Assembly: GCF_021654135.1 (NCBI RefSeq)
Contig: NZ_JAKGSD010000005.1
Location: 1-64,000, forward strand
DNA length: 64,000 nt
DNA from: Amycolatopsis tucumanensis
GTDB taxonomy: Bacteria > Actinomycetota > Actinomycetes > Mycobacteriales > Pseudonocardiaceae
Reading direction: 5' to 3'
Below, piece by piece: positions 25,694-34,986 of this stretch (its first letter is position 1; the number at the start of each line of letters is the position of its first letter). The notes beneath the pieces are model-generated. The model did no database searches, was not told the origin of the DNA, and saw nothing but the letters and a program-made list of their open reading frames with translations. A program made the translations under genes and the position numbers.

Positions 25694-26607
25694 TGGGCCG
25701 GTTCGGCGAGCGGATGGCCGACCTCGGCTACGCGGCCGGCTGGAACGTGGTGCGCCGCCTGCCGGTGCCGCTGGCGAAGGCCGGTTTCGGGCTGGCCGCG
25801 GACTTCGCGGCGTGGCGCAAGGGTCCCGGCGTGCGGCAGTTGCGCCGCAACCTGGTCCGCGTCGTGCCGCAGGCGGACGAGACCGAACTCGACGAGCTGA
25901 CCCGGCAGGCCGTGCGGTCCTACGCGCGCTACTGGCACGAGGCGTTCCGGCTGCCGACGATGGACGCGGAGGGCATCCGGGCCCGGGTGAACGCGACGAT
26001 CAGCGGCGTGGAGAACCTCGACGCCGCGCTCGCCGAGGGCAACGGCGCCGTGGTCGCGTTGCCGCACAGCGGGAACTGGGACGTGCCGGGCATCTGGGCC
26101 GTCGGCCGGTACGGCCCGTTCACCACGGTCGTCGAACGGCTCAAGCCGGAGTCGCTGTTCCAGCGGTTCGTCGCCTACCGCGAGTCGCTGGGGTTCGAGA
26201 TCCTGTCCGCGGACGGCGGCACCGGCTCGTTCCGGTTGCTGCTGCAGCGGTTGCGGGAGAACCGGGTGGTGTGCCTGATCGCCGACCGCGACCTGTCCGG
26301 CAGCGGGGTGCCGGTGTCGTTCTTCGGGGAGAAGACGAGCATGCCGGCCGGCCCGGCCCGGCTGGCCGCCAGCACGGGCGCCGCGCTGCTGCCGGTGGGC
26401 AGCTGGTTCACCGAGGACGGCTGGGGCATCCGGATCCACCCGCGCATCCGCGTCGCGCACCGCACCGAGGTGCCCGCGGCCACCCAGGCGCTGGCCGACG
26501 TCTTCGCAGGCGACATCGCCGCGCACCCGGCGGACTGGCACATGATGCAGAAGCTGTGGGCCGCCGATTTCGAGGAGGCGACCTTTTCGGCGGAGGAAGC
26601 GGCGTGA
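25693..26607 (+). CDS. Phosphatidylinositol mannoside acyltransferase (PatA-like)
   Basis: The 304 aa protein belongs to the lysophospholipid acyltransferase superfamily. The catalytic box reads LPHSGNWDVPG (H125, D130), and the region CLIADRDLSGSGVPVSFFGE (195-213) contains the acyl-chain-site residues. In mycobacteria the enzyme at this position moves palmitate from acyl-CoA to the mannose of PIM1 at the cytosolic membrane face. The ATG shares a base with the preceding stop and the stop overlaps pimA, so the three PI-mannoside genes are translationally coupled. Confidence 0.9.
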   Translation: MGRFGERMADLGYAAGWNVVRRLPVPLAKAGFGLAADFAAWRKGPGVRQLRRNLVRVVPQADETELDELTRQAVRSYARYWHEAFRLPTMDAEGIRARVNATISGVENLDAALAEGNGAVVALPHSGNWDVPGIWAVGRYGPFTTVVERLKPESLFQRFVAYRESLGFEILSADGGTGSFRLLLQRLRENRVVCLIADRDLSGSGVPVSFFGEKTSMPAGPARLAASTGAALLPVGSWFTEDGWGIRIHPRIRVAHRTEVPAATQALADVFAGDIAAHPADWHMMQKLWAADFEEATFSAEEAA

Positions 26608-27743
26608 AGGTCGGGATCGTCTGCCCGTACTCCTTCGACGTGCCCGGCGGTGTCCAGGGGCACGTCACGGACCTGGCGCGCGCGCTGCGCGACCGCGGGC
26701 ACGAGGTGTCGGTGCTGGCTCCCGCGGACGACGACGCGGACCTGCCCGACTTCGTGCACCCCGCGGGCAAGGCGCTCGGCATCCCGTACAACGGCTCGGT
26801 GGCGCGGCTGCAGTTCGGCCCGGTGTCCTACGCGCGGGTGCGGCGGTGGCTGCGCGAGGGCGGGTTCGACGTGCTGCACCTGCACGAGCCTGCCGCGCCG
26901 AGCCTGTCGCTGCTGGCGCTGAAGGTCGCCGACGGGCCGATCGTCGCGACGTTCCACACCTCCACGCCGCGGTCCCGGACGCTGTCGGCGTTCCAGCCGG
27001 TGCTGCGGCCCCTGCTGGAGAAGATCACCGCGCGCATCGCCGTGTCCGCGCTGGCGCGGCGGGTGCAGGTCGAGCACGCCGGTGGTGACGCGGTGGAGAT
27101 CCCGAACGGCGTCGACGTCGAGTTCTTCTCCCGGGCCGAGCCGCTGGAGGGTTATCCGCGGGCGGGCGGCACGATCGGGTTCGTCGGCCGGTTCACCGAG
27201 CCGCGCAAGGGCATGGACGTCCTGCTGGAGGCCGCCCGACGCCTGCTGCCGGAGTTCCCGGAGCTGCGGCTGCTCGTGGTCGGGCGCGGCGAGGCCGACG
27301 CGCTGCGCCGGATGGCGGGCCCGGAGCTGGCGCCGCACCTGGAGCTGCTCGGGCAGGTCGACGACGCCACCAAGGCGCGGGCGCTGCGCAGCGTGGACGT
27401 GTACTGCGCGCCCAACACCGGCGGCGAGAGCTTCGGGATGATCCTCACCGAGGCGATGGCGGCCGGGACGGCGGTGGCGGCGAGCAACCTCGACTCGTTC
27501 CGCCGCGTGCTCGACGACGGCCGCGCCGGGGCGCTGTTCACCACCGGCGACAGCGCCGCGCTGGCCGATTGCCTGCGTGAGCTGCTCGGCGACCCGGCGC
27601 GGCGGACGTCGCTGGCCGCGGCGGCGGGGGAGCGGGTCGCGATCTACGACTGGCCGGTCGTGGTGACGCAGGTGCTGCGGGTCTACGAAACGGCGATCGC
27701 CGCCGACCCGCGGCGGGTCAGTGCGGAGGACGCGCCGCTGTGA
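26604..27743 (+). CDS. pimA: Phosphatidylinositol mannosyltransferase PimA
   Basis: The 379 aa GT4/GT-B enzyme transfers mannose from GDP-mannose to phosphatidylinositol, committing lipid to PIM, LM and LAM synthesis. Residues known to be essential in M. smegmatis PimA occur at the same numbers: the GGVQ loop (15-18), H118 in TFHTS, R196 and K202 in GRFTEPRKG, and E274 in TGGESFGMIL. This exact correspondence supports GTG 26604 as the start. Four-base overlaps link it to the genes on both sides. Confidence 0.95.
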   Translation: MKVGIVCPYSFDVPGGVQGHVTDLARALRDRGHEVSVLAPADDDADLPDFVHPAGKALGIPYNGSVARLQFGPVSYARVRRWLREGGFDVLHLHEPAAPSLSLLALKVADGPIVATFHTSTPRSRTLSAFQPVLRPLLEKITARIAVSALARRVQVEHAGGDAVEIPNGVDVEFFSRAEPLEGYPRAGGTIGFVGRFTEPRKGMDVLLEAARRLLPEFPELRLLVVGRGEADALRRMAGPELAPHLELLGQVDDATKARALRSVDVYCAPNTGGESFGMILTEAMAAGTAVAASNLDSFRRVLDDGRAGALFTTGDSAALADCLRELLGDPARRTSLAAAAGERVAIYDWPVVVTQVLRVYETAIAADPRRVSAEDAPL

Positions 27744-28234
27744 ACTGGTTCGTGCTGGTCGTCTCGATCGTCGCGGCGATCGTCGTGCTCGGCGGGTTGT
27801 TCCTGGTCGCGACCGCCAACCGGCTGGACCGGCTGCACGTCCGGCTGGACGCCGGGTGGGCGGCGCTGGACGCGGCGCTGGCGCGGCGGGCGGTGGTCGC
27901 GCGGGCCGTGGCGGCCGTCGACGGCGCGGCGCCGGGCCTGCGCGAGGCGGCGGACATCGCGGAGAAGGCCCCGCGCGCCGAGCGCGAGGTCGCGGAGAAC
28001 GAGCTGACGCGGCTGCTGGAGACGGTCGACCGGGCCCGGCTGCCCGCGTCGCTGGCCGAGGAGCTGGCCGACGCCGAGCACCGGGTGGTGATCGCGCGGC
28101 GCGTGCACAACGACGCGGTGCGCGACACGCTGGCGCTGCGACGGCGGCGGAAGGTGCGGTACTTCAAGCTGGCGGGCACCGCGCGGCAGCCGGAGTACTT
28201 CGAGATCGCGGAACCGCCGGTGCCGGGCGCTTAG
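27740..28234 (+). CDS. LemA-like membrane protein
   Basis: The 164 aa protein has one N-terminal helix (residues 3-25) followed by an alpha-helical, arginine-rich cytoplasmic part. NRLDRLHVRLDAGWAALDAALARR resembles the beginning of the LemA domain, and HRVVIARRVHNDAVRDT its closing helix. LemA function is not well defined. It follows pimA with a four-base overlap, the slot filled by a conserved membrane protein in other actinobacteria, so it is likely part of the PIM operon. Confidence 0.7.
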   Translation: MNWFVLVVSIVAAIVVLGGLFLVATANRLDRLHVRLDAGWAALDAALARRAVVARAVAAVDGAAPGLREAADIAEKAPRAEREVAENELTRLLETVDRARLPASLAEELADAEHRVVIARRVHNDAVRDTLALRRRRKVRYFKLAGTARQPEYFEIAEPPVPGA

Positions 28235-28243
28235 GATCCGCGT

Positions 28244-28744
28244 ATGGCTACGGAAGACTCGGCGTGCGCGGTGGCGCACGGCGCGGACGATTCAGCGGTG
28301 GACACGCGGACGCTGGTCGCGGTGTTCGCCTCACCGGTCGCGGAGTTCCTGCTGCGCTACGGCGAGGACCTGGGCTACCGGACGCTGCTGTTCGAACCGG
28401 ACCCCGCGCGAGCGGTCCCGGGCGCGACGGCCGAGTTGCCGGACCTGGATGGCGACACGGATGTCGTGGTGACCGACCACCACCGGCCCGAGCTGGGCAC
28501 CGCGCTGCGGGACGTGCTGGCGCGGCCGGTGCGCTGGGCCGGGGTGATGGGCAACCCGCGACACGAGGGCCCGCACGTGGCGGCGCTGCGGTCGCTGGGC
28601 GTGGCGGAGGCCGACATCGCCCGGGTGCACCGCCCGATCGGCCTGGACATCGGCTCGCGCCGCCCGGCGGAGATCGCGATCGCGACCTTGGCCGGGTTGA
28701 TCGCGGACCGCAACGGCCGGCCGGGTGGCTTCTTCGGCCGCTGA
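28244..28744 (+). CDS. XdhC/CoxI C-terminal (Rossmann) domain protein
   Basis: The 166 aa protein corresponds to the C-terminal Rossmann half of XdhC, which helps insert sulfurated molybdenum cofactor into xanthine dehydrogenase-type enzymes. It contains VVVTDHHRPELGTAL near 68 and the diagnostic end HRPIGLDIGSRRPAEIAIATLAGLIADRNGR. The N-terminal XdhC domain is absent and no molybdoenzyme lies nearby. A TAGGAT box ends six bases before the ATG, suggesting a leaderless message. Its last ~48 bp reappear twice in the downstream repeat region. Confidence 0.75.
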   Translation: MATEDSACAVAHGADDSAVDTRTLVAVFASPVAEFLLRYGEDLGYRTLLFEPDPARAVPGATAELPDLDGDTDVVVTDHHRPELGTALRDVLARPVRWAGVMGNPRHEGPHVAALRSLGVAEADIARVHRPIGLDIGSRRPAEIAIATLAGLIADRNGRPGGFFGR

Positions 28745-28760
28745 TCCGCGGGCGCCTGAC

Positions 28761-29122
28761 CGCCGCGCCGAGCGGCGCTGCGCGAGTCGCAACGGCCGTT
28801 CCGGCGGTTCTTCACCCGCTGATCGCGCCCGGCGAGGTGGATCGCGGCCGCGGCCGCGTTCGCGTACCGACCCACGAACGGGCCCCGTGGCGCGGGTTGT
28901 GCGCGGACCCCGTTCACGGACGCGAGTTCCGCGGCCGGTGCCGCCCGCGCGGCGCCGAGCGGCCCTGCGCAGGTCGCAACGGCCGGTCCGGCGGTTATTC
29001 GCCCGCTGAGCGCGCCCCGGCGGGGCGGACCTCGCCCACCGCGGGATTGATGCCTGCCCACGAACGCGCCCGTCGAGCGGGTCGTGCGCGAACCCCGGTC
29101 CCGGGCGCGAGTTCCGCGTCCG
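28761..29122. repeat. Degenerate tandem duplication (~187-bp period) after xdhC
   Basis: GCGCCGAGCGGC occurs at 28765 and again at 28952, 187 bp later. Matching blocks follow in the same order: CGCAACGGCCG, a TTC-containing block ending CCCGCTGA, a CCCACGAACG block, a GTGCGCG block and the GCGAGTTCCGC end. Each copy starts with a version of the 3' end of the XdhC gene (28703-28750). No plausible gene occupies this part; the long open frames here merely reflect lack of stops in GC-rich DNA. Confidence 0.65.
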
Positions 29123-29290
29123 GGAGCGGCCGAGTGCCGCCCCCGCCGCGGCTTCGCCGCGCGAGTTCCTCATGTGCGGGCGCGAGTTCCGCTCCGCCAT
29201 GCACGCCGCCCTGCGCGAGTTCCGCTCTGCCGCGCGCCGCGCTGCCCTGCGCCAGTTCCGCGCCGCGCCGGCCGCTGCGCGAGTGCCGCC
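28922..29290. repeat. Cluster of GCGAGTTCC motifs
   Basis: GCGAGTTCC occurs at 28922, 29107, 29161, 29182 and 29215, usually inside GCGCGAGTTCCGC. Degenerate versions occur near 29251 (GCCAGTTCC) and 29279 (GCGAGTGCC). Spacing is irregular, which excludes a CRISPR array. All copies point the same way, toward the 3' end of the convergent gene at 29297. Origin and role are unknown. Confidence 0.6.
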
Positions 29291-29296
29291 TCCGGC

Positions 29297-29596
29297 TCAC
29301 TCCCGGGCGGCTCGCACCGCGGCGCCCGCCGCGGCCACATCCAGGTCCACCACCACGAAGTCCCCCTCGGCCCGGCCCCGCTCGGACACCGCGAGCCCGA
29401 TCAGCGCCAGTTCGGCCGCCCGGTCCCGCAGCACCCACTGCTCCGGGCTCTCCGGCTCCACCGGCCCGGTCTCGTCACGCTGCCAGGCGGCCAGGGCGGC
29501 CTCGGCGAGCGCCCGCGGCAGCCGGACGGTGATCCGGTGCTCCCCGATCGCCGTCCCGATCGCCGCCAGCACCTCGGCGTCCTCGTGGTAGCGCAT
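29297..29596 (-). CDS. Hypothetical 99 aa protein
   Basis: The product is small, acidic/alanine-rich and apparently soluble, with a probable helical N-terminal half (YHEDAEVLAAIGTAIGEHRITVRLPRALAEAALAAW) and a C-terminal strand segment GDFVVVDLDVAA. ITVRLPRALAEAALAAW vaguely resembles a ribbon-helix-helix DNA-binding start, but I cannot confirm this. It lies 43 bp downstream of the EF-G paralogue on the same strand, with no terminator seen between them, so the two may be co-transcribed. Confidence 0.55.
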   Translation of the reverse strand: MRYHEDAEVLAAIGTAIGEHRITVRLPRALAEAALAAWQRDETGPVEPESPEQWVLRDRAAELALIGLAVSERGRAEGDFVVVDLDVAAAGAAVRAARE

Positions 29597-29639
29597 GCGG
29601 CGAGAATAGGCACCCCACCGCGGCCCGCGCCCGTGAATT

Positions 29640-31763
29640 TCAGGCGTGCGCCGCCACCAGGTTCTCCGGCATCGGGTCGTAGCGCGTGTGCCTGCGGGTG
29701 AACGTCGCCGTCCCGGAGCTCAGCGACCGCAGCTCCGTGGTGTACCGCAGCAGCTCGGTCGCGGGCACCTCGGCGCGCACGATGCTCCGCCCGCCGCTCA
29801 CCGACTCCGTCCCCAGCACCCGGCCGCGCCGCGCGGACAGGTCGCCGAGCACCGCGCCCAGGTACTCGTCCGGCACCCGGACGTCGACCTCGTCCAGCGG
29901 TTCGAGCAGCACCACGCGCCCGTTCGCGGCGGCCTCCTTCAGCGCCAGCGCGCCCGCGGTCTGGAACGCCGCGTCCGAGGAGTCCACGCTGTGCGCCTTG
30001 CCGTCGACGAGCGTCACCCGCACGTCGACCACCGGGAAGCCGGCCACCAGCCCGCGCTGCAGCTGCGCCCGCACCCCCTTCTCCACGCTCGGGATGAACT
30101 GGTGCGGCACGGCCCCGCCGACGATCCGGTCCACGAACTCGAACCCGGCGCCCCGCGGCAGCGGTTCGACCTCGATGTCGCACACCGCGTACTGGCCGTG
30201 CCCGCCGGACTGCTTCACGTGCCGCCCGTGCCCCTTCGCCGGCCCGGCGAACGTCTCGCGCAGGCTCGTCTTCACCGGCTCGGTGTCCACTTCGGCCCCG
30301 CCGGCCCGCAGCCGGGACAGCACGACGTCCGCGTGCGCCTCGCCCATGCACCACAGGACCAGCTGCGCCGTCTCGGCGTTGCGCTCCAGCCGCAGCGTCG
30401 GGTCGCCGGCCACCAGGCGGGACAGGTTGCGCGCCAAGGCGTCCTCGTCGCTGCGGTTGCGCGCCACGACGGCCACCGGCAGCAGCGGCTCGGGCATCGG
30501 CCACGGGCGCATCAGCAGCGGGTGGTCGGGGGAGGAGACGGTGTCGCCGGTCTCGGCCGACCCGACCTTCGTCAGCGCGCACAGGTCCCCGGCGACGCAG
30601 TAGGGCACCTCGCGCAGGTTCGCGCCCAGCGGCGAGTACAGGTGCGCCACCCGCTCGTCGGTGTCGTGGTCCTCGTGACCGCGTTCGGCCATGCCGTGCC
30701 CGGACACGTGCACCGGCCGCTCCGGCCGCAGCGTCCCGGAGAACACCCGGACGAGCGACACCCGCCCGACGTAGGAGTCGACGGCGGTGCGCACCACCTC
30801 GGCGGCCAGCGGCCCGTCCGGGTCGGTGCTCAGCTCGGGGTGCGGGGCGCCCTCGGGCGTGGTGACCGGCGGCAGCTTGTGCTCCAGCGGCGACGGGAAC
30901 GCGCGGACGATGCCGTCGAGCACCTCGGCCAGCCCCACGCCGGTGGCCGCGCACACCGGGATCACCGGGTGGAAGGACCCGCGCGCCACCGCCGTCTCCA
31001 GGTCCGCGATCAGCGTGTCCTCGCTGATCTCCTCGCCCGCGAGGTAGCGGTCCATCAGGGTCTCGTCCTCGCTCTCGGCGATGATGCCCTCGATGAGCTC
31101 GTTGCGCGCCTCGGTCAGCCGCTCCAGGTCGGCCGGCGACGGTTCGCCCAGGCGCGGCGGGAAGCCGTCCGAGTAGTCGTACAGCCGCCGCGTGATCAGC
31201 CCGACCAGGCCCGGCTCCGGGCCGCTCGCCGGCAGGTACAGCGGCAGCACGCCGGCGCCGAACGCGTCCTGGCACGCGGCGATCTCGCCCTCGGGGTCGG
31301 CGCGGTGGTGGTCCAGCCGGGAGACGATCACGGCGCGCGGCATGCCCACCGCGGCGCACTCCTCCCAGATGGCCACCGTCGCCGGGTCGACGCCCTCGGC
31401 CGAGCACACCACGAACAACGCGGCGTCGGCGGCGCGCAGCCCGGCCCGCAGCTCGCCCACGAAGTCGGCGTAACCGGGGGTGTCGATCAGGTTGATCTTG
31501 TGCCCGTCGTGCATCACCGGCGCGACGGAGAGCCCGACCGAGCGCTGCTGGCGCACGGCCGCCGGGTCGTGGTCGCAGACCGTGGTGCCCTCCACAACGG
31601 AACCGGCCCTGGTCACGGTGCCGGACACCGCGAGCAGGGCCTCGGTGAGGGTGGTCTTGCCGGAGCCGGACGGCCCGACCAGGACCACGTTGCGGACCTT
31701 GACCGGGTCGTCCACAGCGACCGCGGCTCCGGCATCGACGGTGCGGGCTTGTTTGTCGGCCAT
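29640..31763 (-). CDS. EF-G-like translational GTPase (FusA2 type)
   Basis: The 707 aa protein has all EF-G domains. G1 is GPSGSGKTT near residue 30 and G3 DTPGYADF near 94. The G4 position reads VSRLDHHRAD, departing from the NKxD of canonical EF-G. Domain IV contains GHGRHVKQSGGHGQYAVCD and a QFIPSVEKG block, and domain V ends with RYDPMPENLV. It lacks the neighbours of fusA1 (rpsL, rpsG, tuf), so it is the paralogue found in many actinobacteria, whose function is unclear (possibly ribosome release or stress). It is divergent from pdxS with 209 bp between them. Confidence 0.88.
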   Translation of the reverse strand: MADKQARTVDAGAAVAVDDPVKVRNVVLVGPSGSGKTTLTEALLAVSGTVTRAGSVVEGTTVCDHDPAAVRQQRSVGLSVAPVMHDGHKINLIDTPGYADFVGELRAGLRAADAALFVVCSAEGVDPATVAIWEECAAVGMPRAVIVSRLDHHRADPEGEIAACQDAFGAGVLPLYLPASGPEPGLVGLITRRLYDYSDGFPPRLGEPSPADLERLTEARNELIEGIIAESEDETLMDRYLAGEEISEDTLIADLETAVARGSFHPVIPVCAATGVGLAEVLDGIVRAFPSPLEHKLPPVTTPEGAPHPELSTDPDGPLAAEVVRTAVDSYVGRVSLVRVFSGTLRPERPVHVSGHGMAERGHEDHDTDERVAHLYSPLGANLREVPYCVAGDLCALTKVGSAETGDTVSSPDHPLLMRPWPMPEPLLPVAVVARNRSDEDALARNLSRLVAGDPTLRLERNAETAQLVLWCMGEAHADVVLSRLRAGGAEVDTEPVKTSLRETFAGPAKGHGRHVKQSGGHGQYAVCDIEVEPLPRGAGFEFVDRIVGGAVPHQFIPSVEKGVRAQLQRGLVAGFPVVDVRVTLVDGKAHSVDSSDAAFQTAGALALKEAAANGRVVLLEPLDEVDVRVPDEYLGAVLGDLSARRGRVLGTESVSGGRSIVRAEVPATELLRYTTELRSLSSGTATFTRRHTRYDPMPENLVAAHA

Positions 31764-31972
31764 GACGGGCTCCCCGGGGGACGACGCTGTCGAAAGGTGT
31801 GTCCTCGATCACACACCCGGCGAGCATGGTCCGGCAACCCCGCGCGGGCAGGTTGCGCCTGCGGAGCGAAAGTGGACTGCTGAGATCGCGGCGAACTGGC
31901 CTGGGGGAGCGGTCCACCGAAACCTAGACTGGACCCCGAACCCCCTCTGTGTTTCGTGAAAGGCGTTCTGTC

Positions 31973-32887
31973 GTGTCCGAAGTTCAGTCCAGCAGTTCCG
32001 CCACGCCCGAACGGGGCACCGCCCGCGTCAAGCGGGGCATGGCCGAGATGCTCAAGGGCGGCGTGATCATGGACGTCGTCACCCCCGAGCAGGCCAAGAT
32101 CGCCGAGGACGCCGGCGCGGTGGCCGTCATGGCGCTCGAGCGCGTGCCCGCCGACATCCGCGCGCAGGGCGGGGTGGCGCGGATGAGCGACCCGGACCTC
32201 ATCGAGGGCATCATCGACACCGTCTCCATCCCGGTGATGGCCAAGGCGCGGATCGGCCACTTCGTCGAGGCGCAGGTGCTGCAGTCGCTCGGTGTCGACT
32301 ACATCGACGAGTCCGAGGTGCTCACCCCCGCCGACTACGCCAACCACATCGACAAGTGGGCCTTCACCGTGCCGTTCGTGTGCGGGGCGACGAACCTGGG
32401 CGAGGCGCTGCGCCGCATCAACGAGGGCGCGGCGATGATCCGCTCCAAGGGCGAGGCGGGTACCGGCGATGTCTCCAACGCGACCACCCACATGCGCAAG
32501 ATCCGCGCCGAGATCCGGCGGCTCACGTCGCTGCCGGAGGACGAGCTGTACGTCGCCGCCAAGGAGCTGCAGGCGCCCTACGAACTGGTGCGCGAGGTGG
32601 CGGAGAAGGGCAAGCTGCCGGTCGTGCTGTTCACCGCGGGCGGCATCGCGACCCCGGCCGACGCGGCGATGATGATGCAGCTCGGCGCCGAGGGCGTGTT
32701 CGTCGGCTCCGGCATCTTCAAGTCCGGCGACCCCGCGAAGCGCGCCGAGGCGATCGTCAAGGCCACCACGTTCCACGACGACCCGGACGTGATCGCGAAG
32801 GTGTCCCGCGGCCTCGGCGAGGCGATGGTCGGCATCAACGTGGACGACGTGCCGGAGCCGCACCGGCTCGCCGAGCGCGGCTGGTAG
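31973..32887 (+). CDS. pdxS: Pyridoxal 5'-phosphate synthase subunit PdxS
   Basis: The 304 aa TIM-barrel lyase subunit makes PLP from ribose-5-phosphate, glyceraldehyde-3-phosphate and PdxT-supplied ammonia. Highly conserved stretches are present: [17 protein letters not shown], the Schiff-base lysine region [22 protein letters not shown] and [31 protein letters not shown] 31973 is preferred over GTG 31949 because family similarity starts soon after it. TAGACT at 31925-31930 is a plausible -10. It pairs with pdxT 85 bp downstream. Confidence 0.97.
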   Translation: MSEVQSSSSATPERGTARVKRGMAEMLKGGVIMDVVTPEQAKIAEDAGAVAVMALERVPADIRAQGGVARMSDPDLIEGIIDTVSIPVMAKARIGHFVEAQVLQSLGVDYIDESEVLTPADYANHIDKWAFTVPFVCGATNLGEALRRINEGAAMIRSKGEAGTGDVSNATTHMRKIRAEIRRLTSLPEDELYVAAKELQAPYELVREVAEKGKLPVVLFTAGGIATPADAAMMMQLGAEGVFVGSGIFKSGDPAKRAEAIVKATTFHDDPDVIAKVSRGLGEAMVGINVDDVPEPHRLAERGW

Positions 32888-32972
32888 TCCTCCGCCCGGG
32901 GGCCGGTCGCGGGCGCGGCCGGCCCCCGCCGCGTGGTCCCGCAGTGGTTTTCGACGTGTTCCAGGAGGTCAG

Positions 32973-33608
32973 GTGTCCGCGGTACCGGTGATCGGCGTTC
33001 TCGCGCTGCAGGGGGACGTGCGGGAGCACGCCGCCATGGTCGAGAGCGCGGGCGGGCGCGCCGTCGCCGTGCGGCGCGAGTCCGAGCTGGCCGCCGTCGA
33101 CGGGCTCGTCCTGCCCGGCGGCGAGTCCACCACCATGTCGCGCCTGCTCGAGACCTTCGAGCTGCTCGGCCCGCTCCGCGAGCGGCTCGCCGCGGGGCTG
33201 CCCGCCTTCGGCTCGTGCGCGGGCATGATCCTGCTCGCGAAGCAGGCCCTGGACGGCCGCCCCGACCAGCACCAGCTCGGCGCGCTGGACGTGATCGTCC
33301 GGCGCAACGCCTTCGGCCGCCAGGTGGACTCCTTCGAGGAGGACCTGGCCTTCGCGGCGCTGCCCGGCGGTCCCCTGCACGCGGTCTTCATCCGCGCCCC
33401 GTGGGTGGAAAAAGCAGGCGACGGGGTCGAGGTGCTGGCCACGGTGCCCGGCGCCGAGGGCAGCGGCGCTAGGATCGTCGCGGTCCGGCAGGGGCCGGTG
33501 CTCGCCACGGCCTTCCACCCGGAGCTGACCGGTGACGATCGGGTCCATCGCCTGTTCGTGGAGATGGTGCGGGACGCGGCGACGACGAGCGAGACGGAGG
33601 AGAGATGA
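32973..33608 (+). CDS. pdxT: Pyridoxal 5'-phosphate synthase glutaminase subunit PdxT
   Basis: The 211 aa class I glutamine amidotransferase releases ammonia for PdxS. The oxyanion motif GGESTT (near 49), the nucleophile elbow GSCAGM (near 79) and the His-Glu pair in TAFHPEL (near 180) complete the catalytic machinery. SD AGGAGG stands 7 bases before GTG. Its stop overlaps the ATG of yebC, an arrangement also seen in other actinobacteria. Confidence 0.96.
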   Translation: MSAVPVIGVLALQGDVREHAAMVESAGGRAVAVRRESELAAVDGLVLPGGESTTMSRLLETFELLGPLRERLAAGLPAFGSCAGMILLAKQALDGRPDQHQLGALDVIVRRNAFGRQVDSFEEDLAFAALPGGPLHAVFIRAPWVEKAGDGVEVLATVPGAEGSGARIVAVRQGPVLATAFHPELTGDDRVHRLFVEMVRDAATTSETEER

Positions 33609-34357
33609 GCGGCCACTCCAAGTGGGCCACCACGAAGCACAAGAAGGCCGCCCTCGACGCCAAGCGTGGCAAGCTGTTCGCGAGACTCATCAAGAACATC
33701 GAGGTCGCCGCGCGGACCGGCGGGGGCGATCCCGAGGGCAACCCGACCCTCTACGACGCCATCCAGAAGGCGAAGAAGAACTCGGTCCCGCAGGACAACA
33801 TCGAGCGCGCGCGCAAGCGCGGCGCCGGTGAGGAAGCGGGCGGCGCGGACTGGCAGACGATCAACTACGAGGGCTACGGCCCCAACGGCGTCGCCGTGCT
33901 GATCGAGTGCCTGACCGACAACCGCAACCGCGCGGCGGGCGAGGTGCGCACCGCGCTGACCCGCAACGGCGGTTCACTCGCCGACCCGGGCTCGGTGTCG
34001 TACCTGTTCAACCGCAAGGGCGTGGTGATCATGCCCAAGAACGACCTGTCCGAGGACGACGTCCTGATGGCCGTCCTCGACGCGGGCGCGGAGGAGGTCA
34101 ACGACCTCGGCGACAACTTCGAGATCGTCTCCGAGGCCACCGACCTGATCAACGTCCGCAAGGCGCTGCAGGACGCCGGTTACGACTACGAGTCGGCCGA
34201 CCCGACGTTCCTGCCGTCGGTCAGCGTCCCGCTGGACGCCGAGGGCGCCAAGAAGGTCTTCCGGCTGATCGACGCGCTGGAGGACTGCGACGACGTCCAG
34301 AACGTGTACGCCAACTTCGATGTGAGCGACGAGGTGCTCGAAGAGGTCGGCGCGTAA
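33605..34357 (+). CDS. YebC/PmpR-family protein (TACO1-like)
   Basis: The 250 aa protein begins with the universally conserved [20 protein letters not shown] and contains [18 protein letters not shown] and [19 protein letters not shown], matching YebC along the full length. The family was long annotated as transcriptional regulators; recent work assigns some members to relief of ribosome stalling at proline tracts. It overlaps pdxT by four bases and is followed by a strong terminator, closing the pdxST-yebC operon. Confidence 0.95.
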   Translation: MSGHSKWATTKHKKAALDAKRGKLFARLIKNIEVAARTGGGDPEGNPTLYDAIQKAKKNSVPQDNIERARKRGAGEEAGGADWQTINYEGYGPNGVAVLIECLTDNRNRAAGEVRTALTRNGGSLADPGSVSYLFNRKGVVIMPKNDLSEDDVLMAVLDAGAEEVNDLGDNFEIVSEATDLINVRKALQDAGYDYESADPTFLPSVSVPLDAEGAKKVFRLIDALEDCDDVQNVYANFDVSDEVLEEVGA

Positions 34358-34371
34358 CGACCCGCGTTCTC

Positions 34372-34408
34372 CCAAGGGCCCTCCGGCGCGCAGCCGGAGG
34401 GCCCTTGG
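34372..34408 (+). terminator. Intrinsic terminator after yebC
   Basis: CCAAGGGCCCTCCGGC at 34372-34387 and its exact complement at 34393-34408 form a 16-pair stem with loop GCGCA, 14 bases beyond the stop codon. No long T-run follows, as is common in high-GC actinomycetes. Confidence 0.8.
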
Positions 34409-34476
34409 TGTGCAACGGGAATTTTCCACCACCGGGGGCTGTGCCGCCGCCACCCGCGTACGGCAGAATGCCGCCC

Positions 34477-34986
34477 GTGACCGAGACCCTCGCGCCCGAA
34501 GAATCCGAGCTCCTCGAGTGGATCGTCAACCAGGCCGAGACCCGCGGCAACGCGGTGATCTCCGTGGCGGCCGACGATTCCGGCGCGGGGTACGCGTTCA
34601 CGGCGTGCGTGTGGGCGCTGCACGAGGTCCCCGAGGCCGTCGTCGTCGGGCTGCCCGAGCAGATGGCGCCGGTCCTGCTCGACGCCTACGTGGACCGCGC
34701 CGCCAACGGCGAGGAGTTCGTGCCGGGCAAGGTCTACGAGGACTTCTTCGAGGGCGTGCCGGTCACCTTCGAGCGCGTCGCCAAGGGGCACTACCTCGAG
34801 TACCTCGGCAGCGCGTTCCTCGTCTACCCGGACGGCGACTTCCCCGCGCTGCAGATCATCGTCGCCACGCCGGACGGGCACTGGCCGTGGAGCGCGGACG
34901 CGCCGGAGGGGTTCGCCGACTGGCAGCCGGTGCTGACCGAGAGCGGCGCGCCGGAGAGCTGGACCCCGGGCGTCGACGGTCCATAA
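34477..34986 (+). CDS. DUF4262 domain protein
   Basis: The protein is about 169 aa and cytosolic. It contains AISVAADDSGAGYAFT-type and ALHEVPEAVVVGLP blocks and a late segment with PALQIIVATPDGHWPW, which fit the DUF4262 family of unknown function. GTG 34477 is preferred because a CAGAAT -10-like box ends seven bases upstream, fitting a leaderless start. ATG 34468 would add three residues. It stands alone between the yebC terminator and ruvC. Confidence 0.7.
   Translation: MTETLAPEESELLEWIVNQAETRGNAVISVAADDSGAGYAFTACVWALHEVPEAVVVGLPEQMAPVLLDAYVDRAANGEEFVPGKVYEDFFEGVPVTFERVAKGHYLEYLGSAFLVYPDGDFPALQIIVATPDGHWPWSADAPEGFADWQPVLTESGAPESWTPGVDGP

Noticed and set aside
28745..29532. Long plus-strand frames encoding Arg/Pro/Ala-rich proteins through the repeat region
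   Set aside because: They arise from lack of stop codons in GC-rich DNA. They change reading frame between repeat copies, lack SDs and contain no known domain.
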